Shown here: one piece after another, positions 5,735 through 15,138 of the stretch
How positions within the stretch are numbered: position 1 is the stretch's first letter
Layout: each line of letters opens with the position of its first letter
Source: a virus
Virus record (IMG/VR): IMGVR_UViG_3300043331_000099
Location: 1 to 50,072 of that record
Direction: 5' to 3' (one strand)
DNA length: 50,072 nucleotides
Made by a program: the position numbers and the translations under genes
The notes under the pieces: model-generated
What the model was told of the DNA's origin: nothing
Seen by the model: the letters and a program-made list of their open reading frames with translations, nothing else
Database searches by the model: none

Positions 5735-7804
5735 ATGGCAGTTACATTTGTCGGCGCTGGTGCCATTGCCGGCAATAATACCCTCGCCACTCAAAACTTA
5801 ACTTCCCATGCTAATACTGCCGTTGGTGATCTTCTAATTGCACAGGTCATCAATAAGAGTGTTACTGCAAATACAGTAACTCCTCCTGATGGTACTTGGT
5901 TTACAATCATTGCTACAGAAGTTAATGATTGTACTACAGCAGCAGACGACCATCAGTATAGTCTATTTGGTAAGTTTGCGACTGTAGCTGGTGCACAAGC
6001 TTACACCTTTACTAAAGCTACAGATGATAATGTTCTGTTTGCAGGTGTACTGTCAACTTGGAGGGGCGTCGATGCAGATTTTCCTCTGGATGATACTGCC
6101 GCAGCCAGGACTGAAACTGCAGGCGCAGCAGATAATGTTTCATTCCCTGCATACAATCCCACTAGAACTAATGTCCATGTCGTGTACATGGCATACTATG
6201 GAAATGATCTTACGACATTCGCAGCCGCGATGTCTAACGATACAAATCCAGATTGTACGACTAGATACGATCTAGAAAGTTCTACAGGTAATGATTGCGG
6301 TCTAGCTTGTACATCAGGCGATAATGACGGTTCAAATGTTGCGTCTAGAACATGGGCTTCTGCAGCTACTACTAATGCTGGTAATACTGGTGTAGTCTTT
6401 GCTTTACGTGCAGCAGCGGTAGCTGGTGATGACAGCGTAAGGACATCACTTTCATCACTTAATCAAGTCTTTCCGGTTACTAGACTTTATCAGTCTGAAT
6501 TTAATTCTTTAACACCTCTGCAGGATATTGAAGCTGGCGATGGTTCAGCATCAGGAACTGGAGCAGCCACTGCAGTAGGCACAGGGATAGTAAATGCCGA
6601 TGGTTCAGCATCTGGTACAGGTGCTGCGACTGCGGTAGGCGAGAGTACAGCTGCATCAACAGCAACTGCTTCTGGTACAGGCGCAGCTACAGGGGTAGGT
6701 GAAAGTACTGCAGCTTCTGATGCTTCCGCATCAGGTACTGGTGCAGCCACTGGTATAGGTGCCAGTACAGCTGCAGCTGATGGATCTGCTTCAGGAACCG
6801 GTGCAGCAACTGCAGTAGGTGCAGCAATATATGCAGCTACTGGTACAGCTTCTGGCACAGGAGAAGCACTAGGTGTAGGAGCCTCTACTGCTGCAGCCAC
6901 AGCTTCAGCTAGTGGTACAGGCGAGGCACTTGGAGTAGGAGCTAGCACAGCTGCTTCTACAGCATCAGCTTCAGGTACTGGTGACGCTACTGGAGTTGGA
7001 GCAAGTACTGCTGCTTCTACAGGCTCTGCATCTGGGACTGGCGAGGCCTTAGGCGTAGGTACAGGAATTGTATCTGCTATAGGATCAGCAGAAGGTACGG
7101 GAGCAGCCTCCGGAGTAGGAGTCGCTTCAGCTGAAGCAGTAGGCACTGCATCAGGAACTGGAGTTGCTACAGGAGTAGGTGCCAGTACGGCATCTGCAAC
7201 TGCGTCAGCTTCAGGGACAGGTGAAGCTCTTGGAGTGGGCGCTAGTACAGCAGCCTCTACAGCTTCAGCAGCAGGAACCGGGGAAGCACTAGGAGTAGGG
7301 GCATCAACAGCAGCCGCTACAGCTTCTGCTAGTGGGACCGGTGAAGCTTTAGGCGTAGGCGCATCCATACAAGATGGTGATGGCGTAGGTCAGGCATCCG
7401 GTACCGGTGAAGCCTTAGGTGTAGGTGCTTCAACAGCAGCCGCTACTGGAAGTGCAGACGGAACAGGTGCCGCAATAGCTGTAGGTGAATCTACAGCAGC
7501 TTCAACGGCTAGTGCATCTGGCACCGGAGCTGCAACTGCAGTAGGAGCCTCCATATTCTCTGCAACAGCTACTGCTGCAGGTACTGGTAATGCTACAGCT
7601 GTAGGACATTCTTTCTTCGCAGGAATTGGTTCAGCTGCAGGCGTTGGAGAAGCTTTAGGAATAGGGGCAAGTTTTGCAGCCTCAATAGGATCAGCTTCTG
7701 GTTTAGGGCAAGCCTTTGGTTTCTCAGAAGAGGATGATGGAGATGGTGATATACCACATCATTTACCGTTCTTTGCTACAGTAGGGAAGATGAAGAGTTT
7801 TTAA
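5735..7804 (+). CDS. Large repeat-containing surface protein (689 aa)
   Basis: Residues 1-225 form a beta-sandwich like the preceding protein. Residues about 268-665 are some 20 tandem copies of a 20-residue unit close to ASASGTGEALGVGASTAAAT, and the last 25 residues are acidic then basic (EEDDGDGDIPHHLPFF). The regular Gly-x-Gly spacing suggests a beta-solenoid or extended fibre. The repeats are much more alike in protein than in DNA, since synonymous sites are scrambled. Probably a virion fibre or host-adhesion protein. The long open frame on the opposite strand is a by-product of repeat composition. Confidence 0.6.
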   Translation: MAVTFVGAGAIAGNNTLATQNLTSHANTAVGDLLIAQVINKSVTANTVTPPDGTWFTIIATEVNDCTTAADDHQYSLFGKFATVAGAQAYTFTKATDDNVLFAGVLSTWRGVDADFPLDDTAAARTETAGAADNVSFPAYNPTRTNVHVVYMAYYGNDLTTFAAAMSNDTNPDCTTRYDLESSTGNDCGLACTSGDNDGSNVASRTWASAATTNAGNTGVVFALRAAAVAGDDSVRTSLSSLNQVFPVTRLYQSEFNSLTPLQDIEAGDGSASGTGAATAVGTGIVNADGSASGTGAATAVGESTAASTATASGTGAATGVGESTAASDASASGTGAATGIGASTAAADGSASGTGAATAVGAAIYAATGTASGTGEALGVGASTAAATASASGTGEALGVGASTAASTASASGTGDATGVGASTAASTGSASGTGEALGVGTGIVSAIGSAEGTGAASGVGVASAEAVGTASGTGVATGVGASTASATASASGTGEALGVGASTAASTASAAGTGEALGVGASTAAATASASGTGEALGVGASIQDGDGVGQASGTGEALGVGASTAAATGSADGTGAAIAVGESTAASTASASGTGAATAVGASIFSATATAAGTGNATAVGHSFFAGIGSAAGVGEALGIGASFAASIGSASGLGQAFGFSEEDDGDGDIPHHLPFFATVGKMKSF
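6536..7722 (+). repeat. About 20 tandem 60-base coding repeats
   Basis: In-frame units of about 60 bases encode Gly/Ala/Ser/Thr-rich 20-mers; one unit is three residues longer (SIQDGDGVGQ). Neighbouring units differ mainly at third codon positions, so the repetition is weaker in DNA than in protein. It lies wholly inside one gene. Confidence 0.75.
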
Positions 7805-7808
7805 TTAA

Positions 7809-8246
7809 ATGGGTAAGGTTTATAATGGAAATGGAAGGTTCAATCTTCCTATAATCATATCAACTATAGCAATCGCTATTTCCTTATTACAAGGCTTTTG
7901 GTCTATAGCAGATCCTAGAGGTAATTTAGCTAAATTAGAGTCTAAGTTTGATCAATACATCACTATTAGAGAATTTGAAGAGAGTAAGAAAAACTCTTTT
8001 AGAGCCAGAGAGGAGATAAGAAAAGATTTAGAAGCAGTCTCTTCTGAACAGAATAAACGAACAGGATACATAGAAATTATTAATTATTTAAGAAGAGATT
8101 TTGATAAACTATCTGCTAGATTAGATGACTATGAAAGAACATTCAGTTCTTCAGTAACTCTAAAAGATACTTTAAGGGATATACAAGAGCAGATTAAGAA
8201 TTTAAGAGATAAGGTCTTAATAACTCCTAAAGAAATAAACAAATAA
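7809..8246 (+). CDS. Membrane-anchored coiled-coil protein (145 aa)
   Basis: One membrane segment at residues about 14-36 (IIISTIAIAISLLQGFWSIA) and then a long charged coiled coil. It ends 8 bases before the terminase gene. Size and layout resemble phage proteins annotated as holin-like or Rz-like (i-spanin); the rod with a single N-terminal anchor fits an inner-membrane spanin, but no paired outer-membrane lipoprotein gene is seen. Function not proven. Confidence 0.55.
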   Translation: MGKVYNGNGRFNLPIIISTIAIAISLLQGFWSIADPRGNLAKLESKFDQYITIREFEESKKNSFRAREEIRKDLEAVSSEQNKRTGYIEIINYLRRDFDKLSARLDDYERTFSSSVTLKDTLRDIQEQIKNLRDKVLITPKEINK

Positions 8247-8254
8247 GGTAGACC

Positions 8255-9817
8255 GTGCCAAAGAAAAGAGAACTCTCTGAAGAGAGACAGCAGCACAAAG
8301 ACCGTGCAGAATTAGATCTAGAATATTTTATCAACCTAGTTCAACCTAGACGTCTTTTAGGTAATGTACATCGGGAAGTTATACATTGGTGGACTAGACA
8401 GGAAGCTAAGAACCATCAGCTTCTTTTACTTCCCCGAGATCATATGAAGTCTGCCCTTGTAGCGTATAGAATAGCTCAAGCAATTACAGTGGATCCTACT
8501 CTTAGAGTTCTATTAATATCTAGTACTTCTAATTTAGCTACTAAACAATTAAAGTTTATTAAAGACATTATAACTTCAGATACGTATAGACTTTTCTGGC
8601 CGGAGATGGTAGAAAGGGAAGAAGCCAAAAGAGAGAAGTGGACTGAAAGAGAAATATCGGTAGATCATCCACTGAGAAAAGAGGAATCAGTACGTGATCC
8701 GACAATTTTTACTGCAGGTCTTACTAGTAATATCGTTGGGATGCATTGCGACATCGCTGTTCTTGATGACGTGGTTGTTCAAGCAAATGCTTATCTCGAA
8801 GAAGGACGAAACAAAGTAAAAGATCAATATTCTTTGTTATCGTCTGTTGAAACAGTTAATGCTAAAGAATGGGTTGTTGGTACAAGATATCACCCAAAAG
8901 ATTTGTACTCAGACCTAATAGAAATGGAGATTGAAGAATACGATGAATTGGGTAATGTTAGAAAAGCTGAACCACTATTTGAAGTCTTTGAGCGACAGGT
9001 TGAGTCGATTGGAGATGGCACAGGGGAATTCCTTTGGCCCCGTCAGCAAAGATCAGACGGTAAATGGTTTGGATTCGACTCCAAGGTTCTTGCTCAAAAG
9101 AAGGCACAATACCTTAACAAAGTACACTTCAGGGCCCAATACTATAACGATCCGCACGACGTCGACTCGTCCCCCATCCAAAGAAGTCAATTCCAGTACT
9201 ACGACCCAGTCTACCTCTCCTGCAGAGATGGTAAATGGTTCTTCAAAAACGAACGTTTAAATGTAGTAGCTGCAGTAGATTTCGCATATTCTACAGGCAA
9301 GAGAGCTGATTCAAGTTCTATTGTTGTTGTAGGAGTAGATGGTAAAATGAACTACTATGTCTTAGAAATAGACAGGTTCAAGACGGATAAGATATCAGAT
9401 TATTTTAATAGAATATTAAGGCTGTATGAGAAATGGGGCTTCCGAAAAATAAGAGCAGAAGTAAGCGTAGCTCAGCAGGTTATAGTAAAAGACTTAAAAG
9501 AGAACTATATCAAGCCTCACGGCTTATCTCTAGCCGTAGAAGAGTATAGGCCTTCTAGATGGCAAGGAGCTAAAGAAGAGAGGATAATGTCAACACTAGA
9601 ACCTAAATATGCGAATCAGCAAGTGTGGCACTACCAAGGAGGTAATTGTCAAGTACTTGAAGAAGAGCTTGTATTCACTAATCCTGCTCATGATGATGTC
9701 AAGGATGCTCTAGCTTCAGCTATAGATTTTGCAGTCGCTCCACTAGATATATTTAAGTTAAAGAAAGAAAAAGATCATGAATTTAAATTCCATGGTAGGT
9801 TTGGTGGAGTTTACTAG
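8255..9817 (+). CDS. terL: Terminase large subunit (DNA packaging ATPase/nuclease)
   Basis: 520 residues starting at GTG; AAGGTAGACC lies just upstream. The ATPase half shows LLLLPRDHMKS near residues 57-66 (a packaging-motor P-loop variant) and a Walker B-like DIAVLDDVV near 165-173. The nuclease half begins VAAVDFAYSTGKRADSS around residue 345, with the first RNase H-fold aspartate visible. It cuts concatemers and drives DNA into the prohead through the portal. Length and order, immediately before the portal, match T7-like and related podoviruses. No small terminase subunit is recognised. The stop overlaps the portal start (TAGTG). Confidence 0.9.
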   Translation: MPKKRELSEERQQHKDRAELDLEYFINLVQPRRLLGNVHREVIHWWTRQEAKNHQLLLLPRDHMKSALVAYRIAQAITVDPTLRVLLISSTSNLATKQLKFIKDIITSDTYRLFWPEMVEREEAKREKWTEREISVDHPLRKEESVRDPTIFTAGLTSNIVGMHCDIAVLDDVVVQANAYLEEGRNKVKDQYSLLSSVETVNAKEWVVGTRYHPKDLYSDLIEMEIEEYDELGNVRKAEPLFEVFERQVESIGDGTGEFLWPRQQRSDGKWFGFDSKVLAQKKAQYLNKVHFRAQYYNDPHDVDSSPIQRSQFQYYDPVYLSCRDGKWFFKNERLNVVAAVDFAYSTGKRADSSSIVVVGVDGKMNYYVLEIDRFKTDKISDYFNRILRLYEKWGFRKIRAEVSVAQQVIVKDLKENYIKPHGLSLAVEEYRPSRWQGAKEERIMSTLEPKYANQQVWHYQGGNCQVLEEELVFTNPAHDDVKDALASAIDFAVAPLDIFKLKKEKDHEFKFHGRFGGVY

Positions 9818-11646
9818 TGCCTAATAAAGTTCTAGAATTATACGATGTAATCCAACCAGATTCTTTAGCCACACAAATCACTGATAAGTGGATTACGTGG
9901 AATAACATGCGTCAGCGTGCCAAGTCTGATTGGGAAGAAGTACGTCGTTATGTATATGCTACAGATACTACTCAAACATCTAATTCATCTTTGCCATGGA
10001 AGAACAAAACTACAGTTCCTAAACTGTGTCAAATCATGGATAATCTGTATGCTAACTATACAGCTACTTTATTTCCTCAACGTAAGTGGTTAGTATGGGA
10101 AGCTAATGAAAAGGATTCAGCTTCTGTCCAAAAGAGGGATTCCATTGTCAATTACATGTCATGGGCAATTGACCAGCCTTCCTTTAAGCATGAGATTGAT
10201 AAAGTTATATTGGACTATATACAGTTTGGTAACTGCTTTGCCACGGTAGAGTGGATTGACGAACGTGTTCAAGTAGAAGAGGGTAGAGTTCAAGCAGGAT
10301 ACATAGGTCCTGCTATTAGACGTATTAATCCTCTTGATATAGTTATGAATCCTACTACAGAGAATTTTTCATATTCTCCAAAGATCATACGATCTATGAT
10401 ATCTCTCGGAGATCTGAAGAAACAATTAGCTAAGTTAACCTCAGATCAAAATCAAGATGAGTATGAAGAGCTGTGGAAATATTTAAAGGATATAAGACAT
10501 GCTGCTAGAATGTTTCAAGGAGATTGGATTCAACGAGACGCCTTATTTAGTGTCGATGGGTTTAATTCTTTTAGGGACTATCTGTCTTCTGACATGGTTG
10601 AAGTCTTAACTTTCTATGGAGATATGTACGACGTAGATAATGAAGATCTCTGTGAAAATTATGTTATTACAGTAGTAGATAGACATAAACTTATCGGTAA
10701 AAAACCTAATCCTAGTTTCTTTGCTACTCCTCCAATCTTTCACTCTGCTTGGCGTAAGCGTCAAGATAACTTGTGGGGGATGGGTCCATTAGATAATCTT
10801 ATTGGTATGCAATACCGTATGGATCATGTGGAGAATATGAAAGCTGATATCTTTGATTTAGTAACTTTTCCTGTTCAGAAAGTTAAAGGATTTGTTGAAG
10901 ATTATGTATGGCAACCAGGAGAAAAGATTTATGTTTCTGAAGAAGGTGACGTCGATATGGTCGTACCTGACGTTCAAGCTCTACAAGCTAATTTTGAAAT
11001 TCAAAATCTTGAGAGGCTTATGGAGGAGATGGCAGGCGCTCCAAGAGAAGCGATGGGCTTCAGAACACCTGGAGAAAAAACAAAGTATGAGGTACAACGA
11101 CTAGAGAACGCAGCAGCCCGTGTGTTCCAAAATAAGATCAGGCAGTTCGAAGAGCAGATTGTGGAACCATTGTTAAACGCCATGTTAGAATTGGCTAGGC
11201 GCAATCTGACGGGAGCAACTACAATCAAAGTATTTGATGATGAATTTAAGGTGGCTACCTTCCAATCTTTGGGAGTTGAAGATATAACTGGAGTTGGAAG
11301 GATTAAACCTATTGCTGCAAGACACTTTGCTGAACAAGCAGAACTTATTCAGAATCTTACAAGTTTAACTGCTTCTAATTTATGGCCTACAGTACAACCG
11401 CATTTTTCATCTGTAAAATTAGCTAAGATTATAGAACAGATATTTAACTTACAAGACTTTGAAGTTGTTCTTCCTTACGTAGCTCTGTCTGAACAAGCAG
11501 ATGCTCAAAAAGCAATGAATGCTCTTGAAGAACAAGTAGTGATGGAATCACAAACCCCATCAGGAATTGGCGGAGATTATGACTTAAGTGTTGTAGGACA
11601 AGCAGCTACCGCACAACCTCCTGAGGAACCACAACAGGTACAATAA
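9817..11646 (+). CDS. Portal protein (head-tail connector)
   Basis: 609 residues, GTG start overlapping the terminase stop. Matches podovirus head-tail connectors in length, position and features: an acidic N-terminal domain (NMRQRAKSDWEEVRRYVY), a central DNLWGMGPLDNLIGMQYRMDHVEN segment typical of this family, and a Gln/Pro-rich C-terminus (PPEEPQQVQ). Twelve copies would form the ring through which DNA passes and to which the tail-tube proteins attach. Confidence 0.88.
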   Translation: MPNKVLELYDVIQPDSLATQITDKWITWNNMRQRAKSDWEEVRRYVYATDTTQTSNSSLPWKNKTTVPKLCQIMDNLYANYTATLFPQRKWLVWEANEKDSASVQKRDSIVNYMSWAIDQPSFKHEIDKVILDYIQFGNCFATVEWIDERVQVEEGRVQAGYIGPAIRRINPLDIVMNPTTENFSYSPKIIRSMISLGDLKKQLAKLTSDQNQDEYEELWKYLKDIRHAARMFQGDWIQRDALFSVDGFNSFRDYLSSDMVEVLTFYGDMYDVDNEDLCENYVITVVDRHKLIGKKPNPSFFATPPIFHSAWRKRQDNLWGMGPLDNLIGMQYRMDHVENMKADIFDLVTFPVQKVKGFVEDYVWQPGEKIYVSEEGDVDMVVPDVQALQANFEIQNLERLMEEMAGAPREAMGFRTPGEKTKYEVQRLENAAARVFQNKIRQFEEQIVEPLLNAMLELARRNLTGATTIKVFDDEFKVATFQSLGVEDITGVGRIKPIAARHFAEQAELIQNLTSLTASNLWPTVQPHFSSVKLAKIIEQIFNLQDFEVVLPYVALSEQADAQKAMNALEEQVVMESQTPSGIGGDYDLSVVGQAATAQPPEEPQQVQ

Positions 11647-11921
11647 TGTATATCAGGTGGACCCAACACCTAAAAGACGAAGAACAAAAGAAAAGATTCG
11701 AGAACGAAGTATATGGTTCTCGTAGAGTATTAGAGCGGCTTCAACAGCTTCTAGACGAAGAAGAGAAGACGATTGGCCGCCAAGAGACAAACTCTACTAT
11801 ATTCGATCAACCAAATTGGTACGAGAGACAGATCTTTAACAACGGTTATCGAGCCTGCATCGGCACATTAAAGAAGTTGATTGACTTAGACCAACAGCAG
11901 TTACCTAAGGAGAACTCATGA
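11646..11921 (+). CDS. Small helical protein between portal and scaffold (91 aa)
   Basis: Charged, mostly helical 91-residue protein (coiled coil at residues 10-45, RRVLERLQQLLDEEEK). It is coupled upstream by TAATG and downstream by a 4-base ATGA overlap with the scaffold gene. A small gene in this slot is common in related podoviruses; function unknown. Confidence 0.6.
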   Translation: MYIRWTQHLKDEEQKKRFENEVYGSRRVLERLQQLLDEEEKTIGRQETNSTIFDQPNWYERQIFNNGYRACIGTLKKLIDLDQQQLPKENS

Positions 11922-12670
11922 CCGAGAATTTATTTAATGCGCAGGACCCAACAGTTGATCCTAATAAAAATTATATAGAAGAACTTGTTGGAGAGGGTAA
12001 AAAGTTTAAGTCTGTAGAGGATCTTGCAAGAGGTAAATTTGAATCAGACTTATATATTAAAACTTTAGAGAGTCGTAGTGACGAACTACGTAATGACTAT
12101 TTAAAGTTGCGTGAAGAGAATATGGCCGCGGCTTCGCTACGTGAACTAGTAGACCAATTAACTAAGGAACGTCAGCAGCTTGCAAGTAGCGACAGCACCA
12201 ATAATGCGAAAGAAGACACTAAGCCAGCCATCAATCCCGACGAACTTAAGAGTTTAGTCTCTAACACAGTTCAAGAAATTGAACTAAATAAGAGACAGCA
12301 AGAAAACTATAAGAGTGTCGTGGCTAAATTAACAGAGCATTTTGGAGACAACTACCAGTCTGCTCTAAAGAAACACATAGAAGAATTGGATTTAACGGAA
12401 GACGATGTCAATAGGATGGCTCGCACTAATCCTAAAGTTCTGTTTAGGACATTAGGAATAGACAGGCCTACTATTAGTCAAAGTTTCCAATCTCCTCCTC
12501 GCTCAGATAGGCGAAGCGACAACTTCATATCAGGCTCGACAAAACGCACATGGTCGTATTATCAGAAGATGAAGGCAGAAAATCCAAAGCTCTATAATGA
12601 TCAAAAAACAACAGTCCAAATGCATAAGGATGCAGTCGAATTAGGAGATTCCTTTTTCGACACGGACTAA
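11918..12670 (+). CDS. Capsid scaffolding (assembly) protein
   Basis: 250 residues, acidic and Gln/Lys-rich, with a predicted coiled coil in the middle (RSDELRNDYLKLREEN, ELVDQLTKERQQL) and a basic SPPRSDRRSDN patch near residues 190-202. Lies directly before the capsid gene, where T7-like phages encode the scaffold that shapes the prohead and then leaves. AAGGAG precedes ATG. Assignment rests on position and composition. Confidence 0.75.
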   Translation: MTENLFNAQDPTVDPNKNYIEELVGEGKKFKSVEDLARGKFESDLYIKTLESRSDELRNDYLKLREENMAAASLRELVDQLTKERQQLASSDSTNNAKEDTKPAINPDELKSLVSNTVQEIELNKRQQENYKSVVAKLTEHFGDNYQSALKKHIEELDLTEDDVNRMARTNPKVLFRTLGIDRPTISQSFQSPPRSDRRSDNFISGSTKRTWSYYQKMKAENPKLYNDQKTTVQMHKDAVELGDSFFDTD

Positions 12671-12684
12671 TAAGGAGATAACCG

Positions 12685-13644
12685 ATGCCTAGTGGCTTTT
12701 CAGTAGCTACCAATGAGCATCTGATCAGAAGTAATCTTTGGTCTCGTCAGATCAAAGAGCTTCTGTTAGATGATCTTATGGCGATGCGGTTTGTCCGTAT
12801 GTTGACGGATTTTCCAGATGGCACGACTATCAATATTCCCAGTATTGGTGAAGCAGAGACTTCAGATTACGCCGAAGGGCAAGCAATCAAGTACAATAAG
12901 ATGGACACTGGTAACTTTACCTTCAGTCCTGATCAGTACAAGTACTCAGCGCATTCAATCACTGAGAAGTTTAAGAGAGACAGCTATTACGCTTCAGATG
13001 TAATTGCATCGTTTGCTCCTAGACAGCATCGTGCTTTAATGGAAGCCATCGAAACACGCATTTTCAATAGAATGAATGCGGGACAAACGGTAAGCGACCT
13101 AAATACTATTAACGGAGCGGCTCACCGCTACGTAGCTAATGGCACTAACGAATCGATTGCTCTTAAGGATTTTGCTCTGGCACGTTTCGCCCTTACAAAG
13201 GCTAATGTCCCTTTGACAAACCTTATTGCTGTCGTCGATCCGTCAGTGACATATACAATTCAAACCCAGACTAACATGGTTAATCTGATCACTCCTGATC
13301 CACAGTGGCAGGCAGTTGTGAAAGAAGGGATGGCAACCGGCTTCCGGTTCCGTTTCAATGTGTTCGGCTTCGACGTTTACGAGTCGAACTATCTTCCCAA
13401 CTCTATCGCTGAAACGATTGACAGTAAGTCTGTAACGGTTGGTGTTGCGAACTACTTCTTCTCCGCAGCTCCTGGTGACACAATGCCGGTTATCGGCTTA
13501 ATGCGCCAGCCGCCTACGGTGTATTCAGAATTCAACAAAGATCTTCAGCAAGATGAATACCTTACTATCTGTGAGTATGGCTTTAAGCTTTACCGTCCAG
13601 AGAATTTGGTTACTGTTCTTACTGATACCAACGTTGTCGTGTAA
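12685..13644 (+). CDS. Major capsid protein
   Basis: 319 residues with AAGGAG 9 bases before ATG. N-terminal arm then HK97-fold-like features: FPDGTTINIPSIGEAETSDYAEGQAI early, a long central helix region (ALMEAIETRIFNRMNAG), and a C-terminal strand YGFKLYRPENLVTVLTD. This pattern is typical of capsid proteins of unclassified T7-like podoviruses. Directly after the scaffold and before a probable decoration gene. GC content and codon bias are higher than average, as expected for a highly expressed gene. Confidence 0.88.
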   Translation: MPSGFSVATNEHLIRSNLWSRQIKELLLDDLMAMRFVRMLTDFPDGTTINIPSIGEAETSDYAEGQAIKYNKMDTGNFTFSPDQYKYSAHSITEKFKRDSYYASDVIASFAPRQHRALMEAIETRIFNRMNAGQTVSDLNTINGAAHRYVANGTNESIALKDFALARFALTKANVPLTNLIAVVDPSVTYTIQTQTNMVNLITPDPQWQAVVKEGMATGFRFRFNVFGFDVYESNYLPNSIAETIDSKSVTVGVANYFFSAAPGDTMPVIGLMRQPPTVYSEFNKDLQQDEYLTICEYGFKLYRPENLVTVLTDTNVVV

Positions 13645-13658
13645 TAGGAGAAACGCAC

Positions 13659-14159
13659 ATGGGTACTTGGCATAATGCCGATGGCCTGTTCCTGACTTTT
13701 GGAACAGACAAGGCAACCGCTAATACAGCGGGCGAATACCGTTCCTTGGGCAAACTCCGTGAAGTTGAAGTTAAGATTGATCTTACGGCTCTTACTGAGG
13801 CGGAAGTTGTTCAGTCTGATACTACCTTCATCCCTGCGGGGGCACGCATCGAGGAAGTGGAAATTGTAACTCACACTGCAGCTGCTACGGGCACTGCTAT
13901 TGACGTCGGTCTCGTTCGTACTGACCGTACGACCGCTATCGATGCCGATGGTCTTATCCAAGCAGAGGTTACCGCGGACATGAGCACTACTGGCGAGAAG
14001 AACGTCTTCCGTCAGGAGGCTGGTGTTGGCGCTAGCTTAGGCGGTGCACTTATTGGCACTACATTAGCTAACGTGGGACTGATCACGGCTAGCCGAACGA
14101 CCGCTACGGCGTTCACGGCAGGTCTGGTTCACGTCTGCGTGCGCTACTACATGCCATAA
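13659..14159 (+). CDS. Probable head decoration or minor capsid protein (166 aa)
   Basis: AGGAG lies 9 bases before ATG. Beta-rich 166-residue protein with strands EVEVKIDL, ARIEEVEIVTHTAA and HVCVRYYMP. It follows the capsid gene and precedes a terminator, so it is probably made with capsid at high level. Position and fold pattern suit a head decoration protein. No family motif identified. Confidence 0.6.
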   Translation: MGTWHNADGLFLTFGTDKATANTAGEYRSLGKLREVEVKIDLTALTEAEVVQSDTTFIPAGARIEEVEIVTHTAAATGTAIDVGLVRTDRTTAIDADGLIQAEVTADMSTTGEKNVFRQEAGVGASLGGALIGTTLANVGLITASRTTATAFTAGLVHVCVRYYMP

Positions 14160-14172
14160 TGTAATTGGTATT

Positions 14173-14197
14173 GGGCTCTGCGTAGCGGGGCCCTTTA
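14173..14197 (+). terminator. Intrinsic terminator after the capsid genes
   Basis: GGGCTC, an 8-base loop, then GGGCCC (one G-U pair) followed by TTT. It would limit read-through from the highly expressed capsid pair into the fibre genes. Confidence 0.6.
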
Positions 14198-14214
14198 CTA
14201 ACAAGGAGAAATAA

Positions 14215-14469
14215 ATGAGCCAACCATCTTTAATTGATTTTGGCGGAAAGGTTACTGCGGGAGGCAATACCGAGAATCGTATTCTCTTAGGTACTGTTAC
14301 GGGTGGCTCAGGAGGTACTCTAGGTATCTACTGGGGCTCAGGTGCCCCTACAGTTTCCGCCGGTCAGGGATCTATCTATATTTGTACAGATGGATCAAGC
14401 ACTTCTACCCGTCTGTATGTCAATACAAACGGAAGTACTACCTGGACTAACGTAACAACCGCAGCGTAA
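14215..14469 (+). CDS. Short fibre-type domain protein (84 aa)
   Basis: AAGGAG precedes ATG. The protein carries the phage fibre module GAPTVSAGQGSIYICTDGSS followed by RLYVNTNGSTTWTNVTTA, seen as a repeat module in many tail-fibre and collar proteins. Here it stands alone, so it may be a small fibre subunit or a broken-off module. Next to two larger fibre genes. Confidence 0.65.
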   Translation: MSQPSLIDFGGKVTAGGNTENRILLGTVTGGSGGTLGIYWGSGAPTVSAGQGSIYICTDGSSTSTRLYVNTNGSTTWTNVTTAA

Positions 14470-14478
14470 GGATAACTA

Positions 14479-15138
14479 ATGGCTAACGTAGAACATAGCA
14501 CCTTAACAGGCTCCGCGTTGCATGAACCTAAAGGTGTTGCATCTGCGGCAGCTAACAGAGTGTACGTATCTAATGGATTGGGCAGTGGAACGTGGACTGC
14601 CCTTTCCAATTTTAATGCATTTGGAGCACAGTTACTACACGTTAGAGACCAACGTTCTGCAGGTACAAGTCCTCAGTCGTTGACTAACACAGGCACTTGG
14701 CAGAAGAGGGATCTGCAGACTACTTCTACAAATGAGATTTCAGGAGCTTCCCTTTCTAGCAGTGTGATTACACTTCCAGCAGGAACTTACTATTGTACAG
14801 CAGTATCTGCTGTACATATAAATGTTAATCCTTCAGCAAGTTCAACATCTGCTGGAGAAGCTAAATTAAGGCTTCGGAATACTACTGCCGGTACTGATTT
14901 AATTGCTGGACATTCCATGTCTCATACAATTGGTAATGCTAATGCAGGATCACATCAGTCTGTATTAACAAATCATCTAGGATTGTCCGGAAGATTTACT
15001 TTAGCAGGATCTACAAATATAGAACTTCAGATGTGGACTGATGCTACTCTTGGAAATGCAACATTTACAGGAGGCGCTCCTATAAATGCCACTACAAATG
15101 AACTATACTCTGACATCCTAATTTGGAAGGTTGCATAA
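14479..15138 (+). CDS. Probable receptor-binding/fibre-tip protein (219 aa)
   Basis: Beta-sandwich pattern in the second half: ISGASLSSSVITLPAGTYY, then KLRLRNTTAGTDLIAG and a closing SDILIWKV strand, similar to C1q/TNF-like or fibre-head domains that end phage tail fibres. N-terminus TGSALHEPKGVASAAAN resembles a fibre connector. Its stop overlaps the start of the long fibre gene (TAATG). Likely part of the host-recognition set. Confidence 0.6.
   Translation: MANVEHSTLTGSALHEPKGVASAAANRVYVSNGLGSGTWTALSNFNAFGAQLLHVRDQRSAGTSPQSLTNTGTWQKRDLQTTSTNEISGASLSSSVITLPAGTYYCTAVSAVHINVNPSASSTSAGEAKLRLRNTTAGTDLIAGHSMSHTIGNANAGSHQSVLTNHLGLSGRFTLAGSTNIELQMWTDATLGNATFTGGAPINATTNELYSDILIWKVA

Noticed and set aside
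6490-7368. 292-codon minus-strand frame opposite the repeats
   Set aside because: It is the complement of the Gly/Ala/Ser/Thr repeat, giving Ala/Pro/Val repeats by composition. No ribosome site and the opposite strand to the operon.
6536-7722. CRISPR-like array
   Set aside because: The repeat is continuous, in-frame and coding, with no unique spacers.
13600-13961. 123-codon minus-strand frame opposite the capsid/decoration genes
   Set aside because: Opposite the operon, no ribosome site, and it spans two well-supported genes.
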